A stretch of DNA of 6,248 nucleotides from Verrucomicrobiales bacterium (lineage in GTDB: Bacteria; Verrucomicrobiota; Verrucomicrobiia; Limisphaerales; Palsa-1400). Shown here one piece after another: positions 4,775-6,248 of the stretch; within the stretch, counting starts at the first letter, position 1; each line of letters opens with the position of its first letter. Where the stretch lies: contig JAQGOW010000390.1 of the NCBI GenBank assembly GCA_028293405.1, positions 1 through 6,248 on the forward strand. The letters are read 5' to 3'. The translations under genes and the position numbers were made by a program. Below the pieces are notes generated by a model. The model was not told the origin of the DNA and did not search any database. It saw only the letters and a program-made list of their open reading frames with translations.

Positions 4775-5464
4775 GTGAACTCGCAAATCGTCCAACTCCG
4801 CCAGCTTCTGGCCGACCGCTTCCCGCATCTGCGCACCTGGACCGACACTCCACCGGCGCCCAGTTGCTGGAAAACCGGCGTCGAACGCTTGGATACTTTG
4901 CTCCACGGCGGCTTGGCGAAAGGCTCCATCACCGAAATCGTTGGTGGTAACTCTGGTAGGGACGGTCGCGCTGCGCCGTCCGCTTCTGGCACCGGCAGCG
5001 GCCTCTTGTTACATGCGCTCATCGAACAAGCTCACGCCACCCAGCAAATCATCGTCCTAATCGACGCCGCCGATTCCTTCGACCCGTGCTCCTTCGCTCA
5101 GGAAACTTTATCGCGTCTGCTTTGGGTTCGCTGCAAAAACGCCGCCGAAGCCTTGAAAGCCACCGACATCATCCTGCGCGATCGTAATCTGCCTTTGGTG
5201 TTGTTGGATTTGAAAATGAACCCAGCCGCGCAACTCCGAAAAATTTCCGGCACCATCTGGTATCGCCTCCAACGCATCGTCCAACAAAACGGCACCAGTT
5301 TCGTCGTCTTCACTCCGAACGCCATGGTGAGCAGCACCGAAGTCCGCTTAACATTAAACTCTCACTTCGACATTACCGCTTTATCCCAAACACCCGAAGA
5401 GCTCGTCCCCGAACTCCATTTCAATTTGGATCGCGAAAATCTTAGAGCCGTGGAGGTCGGTTGA
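4775..5464 (+). CDS. imuA: ImuA, RecA-like subunit of the translesion mutagenesis cassette
   Basis: This 230-codon gene encodes a RecA-fold protein of the ImuA type, thought to help load or regulate the ImuB/DnaE2 mutasome at damaged DNA. Family marks are WKTGVERLDTLLHGGLAKGSITEIVG (32-57), leading into the P-loop; IIVLIDAADSFDP, the Walker-B-like strand; LSRLLWVRC, the typical ImuA signature; a helix ALKATDIILRD followed by LPLVLLDL; and IWYRLQRIVQQ. The Walker A region is abnormal. Between GGN59 and SGTGSG lie 11 extra residues (60-70) encoded by an in-frame hairpin repeat, and even without them the catalytic Lys is missing. Degenerate Walker A sequences are usual in this family, so loss of ATP turnover need not be new. 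The GTG at 4775 is used because an in-frame stop lies at 4751-4753 and no other standard start comes between. It is followed after 83 nt by imuB. Confidence 0.88.
   Translation: MNSQIVQLRQLLADRFPHLRTWTDTPPAPSCWKTGVERLDTLLHGGLAKGSITEIVGGNSGRDGRAAPSASGTGSGLLLHALIEQAHATQQIIVLIDAADSFDPCSFAQETLSRLLWVRCKNAAEALKATDIILRDRNLPLVLLDLKMNPAAQLRKISGTIWYRLQRIVQQNGTSFVVFTPNAMVSSTEVRLTLNSHFDITALSQTPEELVPELHFNLDRENLRAVEVG
4952..4989. repeat. in-frame hairpin insertion in imuA with 5-bp direct repeats
   Basis: TCTGG occurs at 4952-4956 and again at 4985-4989, exactly 33 nt apart, bounding 28 nt. The enclosed DNA folds as GGACGG (4960-4965), a bulged T, CGC, loop GCT, GCG, CCGTCC (4976-4981): a 9-bp stem. Removing one repeat copy plus the insert restores GGN-SGTGSG-LLL, a plausible degenerate P-loop. 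The pattern of insert plus short duplicated target resembles a non-autonomous palindromic element. The family name is unknown to me. Confidence 0.7.
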
Positions 5465-5483
5465 TATGACGGATCGCTTTAAT

Positions 5484-5538
5484 TTGGAGCTTAGGCTTTG
5501 GAACTTCTCTGGAGCTTGGTTCTTGGAGCTTGGAGCTT
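5484..5538 (+). repeat. cluster of TTGGAGCTT repeats between imuA and imuB
   Basis: Five copies of TTGGAGCTT or one-mismatch variants begin at 5484, 5498 (TTGGAACTT), 5509 (CTGGAGCTT), 5523 and 5530, filling most of the 83-nt gap between imuA and imuB. The last two overlap by two bases. A 26-codon open frame (ATG 5466-5468 to TGA 5544-5546) spans the array. Its ATG lies one base after the imuA stop and its TGA one base before the imuB ATG, so it could keep ribosomes moving between the two genes. Its peptide is low-complexity, and I doubt it is functional in itself. Similar TTGGAGCTTGG strings are, from memory, scattered through other verrucomicrobial intergenic regions. Confidence 0.65.
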
Positions 5539-5547
5539 TCTGTTGAA

Positions 5548-6248
5548 ATGTTCGCTGTCATTTACATTCCCAACTTCCACCTCCAAGCCGCCCTGCGACT
5601 TGATCCCGAGCTGCGTACTCGCCCCGTCGCGCTCATCGACGACCACGTCCCGAAAGCCACAATTTTCCAACTCACCGAAGCCGCTGCCAACGCTGGGGTT
5701 GTTCCCGGTCTGACATCGACTCAAGCCATGGCCCGTTGCCGCGATGTCATCATACGTTCGCGTTCCATTGCCCAAGAAGAAGCCGCCACCGAAACCTTGC
5801 TCCAATGCGCCTACTGCTTCTCGCCAAACCTCGAATCGACAGCAGCCGGAATTTGCACAATGGATTTACAAGGCCTGTCCGATTGGAGCGCCGACGGTCA
5901 CGTCCGCACCGACCTCGCTGAACAACTCCACTGGGCCGAGAAAATTTTCGGTGCTTTATCACAACTCGGCTTCGAAGCCCAACTCGGCCTAGCCGAAACC
6001 CCCAGTCTCGCGTTACAAGCCGCCAAGCACGCAACGTCTTCTCCCTTTCTTCCCGAAGGGAGGAGAGTGTCTGGGAGAGGAGGCTTTTTATTCGTCGACG
6101 ATCCGAACCAGTTCATCTCCGAACTCCCCATCGAAAGCCTCTCCCCACCATCCGAAATTTTCGAAGTCCTAAAAAAATGGGGCATCCAAACCGTCGGCGC
6201 TTTCCTTGCCTTGGGAAAAGACAAACTTGCCGAACGTCTCGGCCCCGA
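5548..6248 (+). CDS. imuB: ImuB, catalytically degenerate Y-family polymerase, C-terminus cut by window edge
   Basis: The first 233 codons are visible. ImuB is a Y-family polymerase homologue that acts as an adaptor, binding ImuA, the beta clamp and the error-prone polymerase DnaE2. Palm and finger features are present: FAVIYIPNFHLQAALRLDPELRTRPVALID (2-31), AAANAGVVPGLTSTQAMARC (45-64), and LESTAAGICTMDLQGL (95-110). The first catalytic Asp region (normally D-x-D in active members) reads YIPNF, and the S-x-D-E motif region reads ESTAAG, so the metal-binding acids are absent, as expected for ImuB rather than Pol IV. A thumb/helix-hairpin-helix segment IFEVLKKWGIQTVGAFLALG starts near 204. Residues 163-179 (TSSPFLPEGRRVSGRGG) look like an in-frame repeat insert. 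The ATG at 5548 follows GGAG by about 12 nt. The clamp-binding and C-terminal regions lie beyond the window. Confidence 0.9.
   Translation, partial: MFAVIYIPNFHLQAALRLDPELRTRPVALIDDHVPKATIFQLTEAAANAGVVPGLTSTQAMARCRDVIIRSRSIAQEEAATETLLQCAYCFSPNLESTAAGICTMDLQGLSDWSADGHVRTDLAEQLHWAEKIFGALSQLGFEAQLGLAETPSLALQAAKHATSSPFLPEGRRVSGRGGFLFVDDPNQFISELPIESLSPPSEIFEVLKKWGIQTVGAFLALGKDKLAERLGP
6037..6083. repeat. in-frame hairpin-forming purine/pyrimidine repeat inside imuB
   Basis: TCTTCTCCCTTT (6037-6048) pairs with GAAGGGAGGAGA (6055-6066) as a 12-bp stem with two G-U pairs and a 6-nt loop. A purine-rich tail, GTGTCTGGGAGAGGAGG, continues to 6083. GTCT occurs at 6036-6039 and 6069-6072, 33 nt apart, and may be a short duplication or chance. 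The encoded Pro/Gly/Arg-rich peptide sits in a loop between two otherwise ImuB-like segments. From memory, CTCTCCC...GGGAGAGG elements are frequent in verrucomicrobial genomes. Confidence 0.55.

Overview
The window looks like a chromosomal segment of a member of the Verrucomicrobiota, perhaps near the Pedosphaera/Limisphaerales group. This is an inference: it rests on the protein styles (an ECF sigma factor, a sialidase-fold secreted protein, an imuA-imuB mutagenesis cassette, a small-protein/nucleotidyltransferase pair) and on GC-rich hairpin repeats of a kind I associate with those genomes. Composition is moderate in GC, and Shine-Dalgarno sequences are weak or absent at most starts.

Layout, left to right. 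On the minus strand lie the N-terminal 145 codons of an ECF sigma factor (435 to 1, running off the left edge), then hisB (1167-505, histidine biosynthesis), then a small lipoprotein gene (1658-1260) that starts with TTG. Abutting it on the plus strand is a two-gene unit: a small helical protein (1659-2042) overlapping by 14 nt a nucleotidyltransferase-fold protein (2029-2580), an arrangement like a toxin-antitoxin or MNT/HEPN-type module. Convergent to it, only 3 nt away, is a probable minus-strand operon. Its first gene encodes a membrane-anchored protein with a secretin-like segment (4368-3631) and its second a secreted sialidase-fold (BNR, GH93-like) protein (3612-2584).

The 406-nt gap 4369-4774 has no convincing gene but is rich in structure: a perfect 10-bp-arm dyad, a GC-rich hairpin repeat, a T-rich tandem array with an exact 10-bp period, and a TATAAT-type promoter candidate. 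Downstream on the plus strand lie imuA (4775-5464, RecA-like) and imuB (5548 to the right edge, catalytically degenerate Y-family polymerase). Together with a DnaE2 polymerase, not in this window, these form the damage-inducible translesion mutasome in many bacteria.

The most unusual signal is in the imuAB cassette. imuA carries an in-frame 33-nt hairpin insertion bounded by a 5-bp direct repeat, placed exactly in the Walker A (P-loop) position. imuB carries a second in-frame hairpin-forming insert, and a TTGGAGCTT repeat cluster separates the two genes. Small repeats therefore seem to have entered this cassette three times without breaking the reading frames. A second notable signal is a 32-bp imperfect direct repeat (28/32 identical) flanking the lipoprotein gene.
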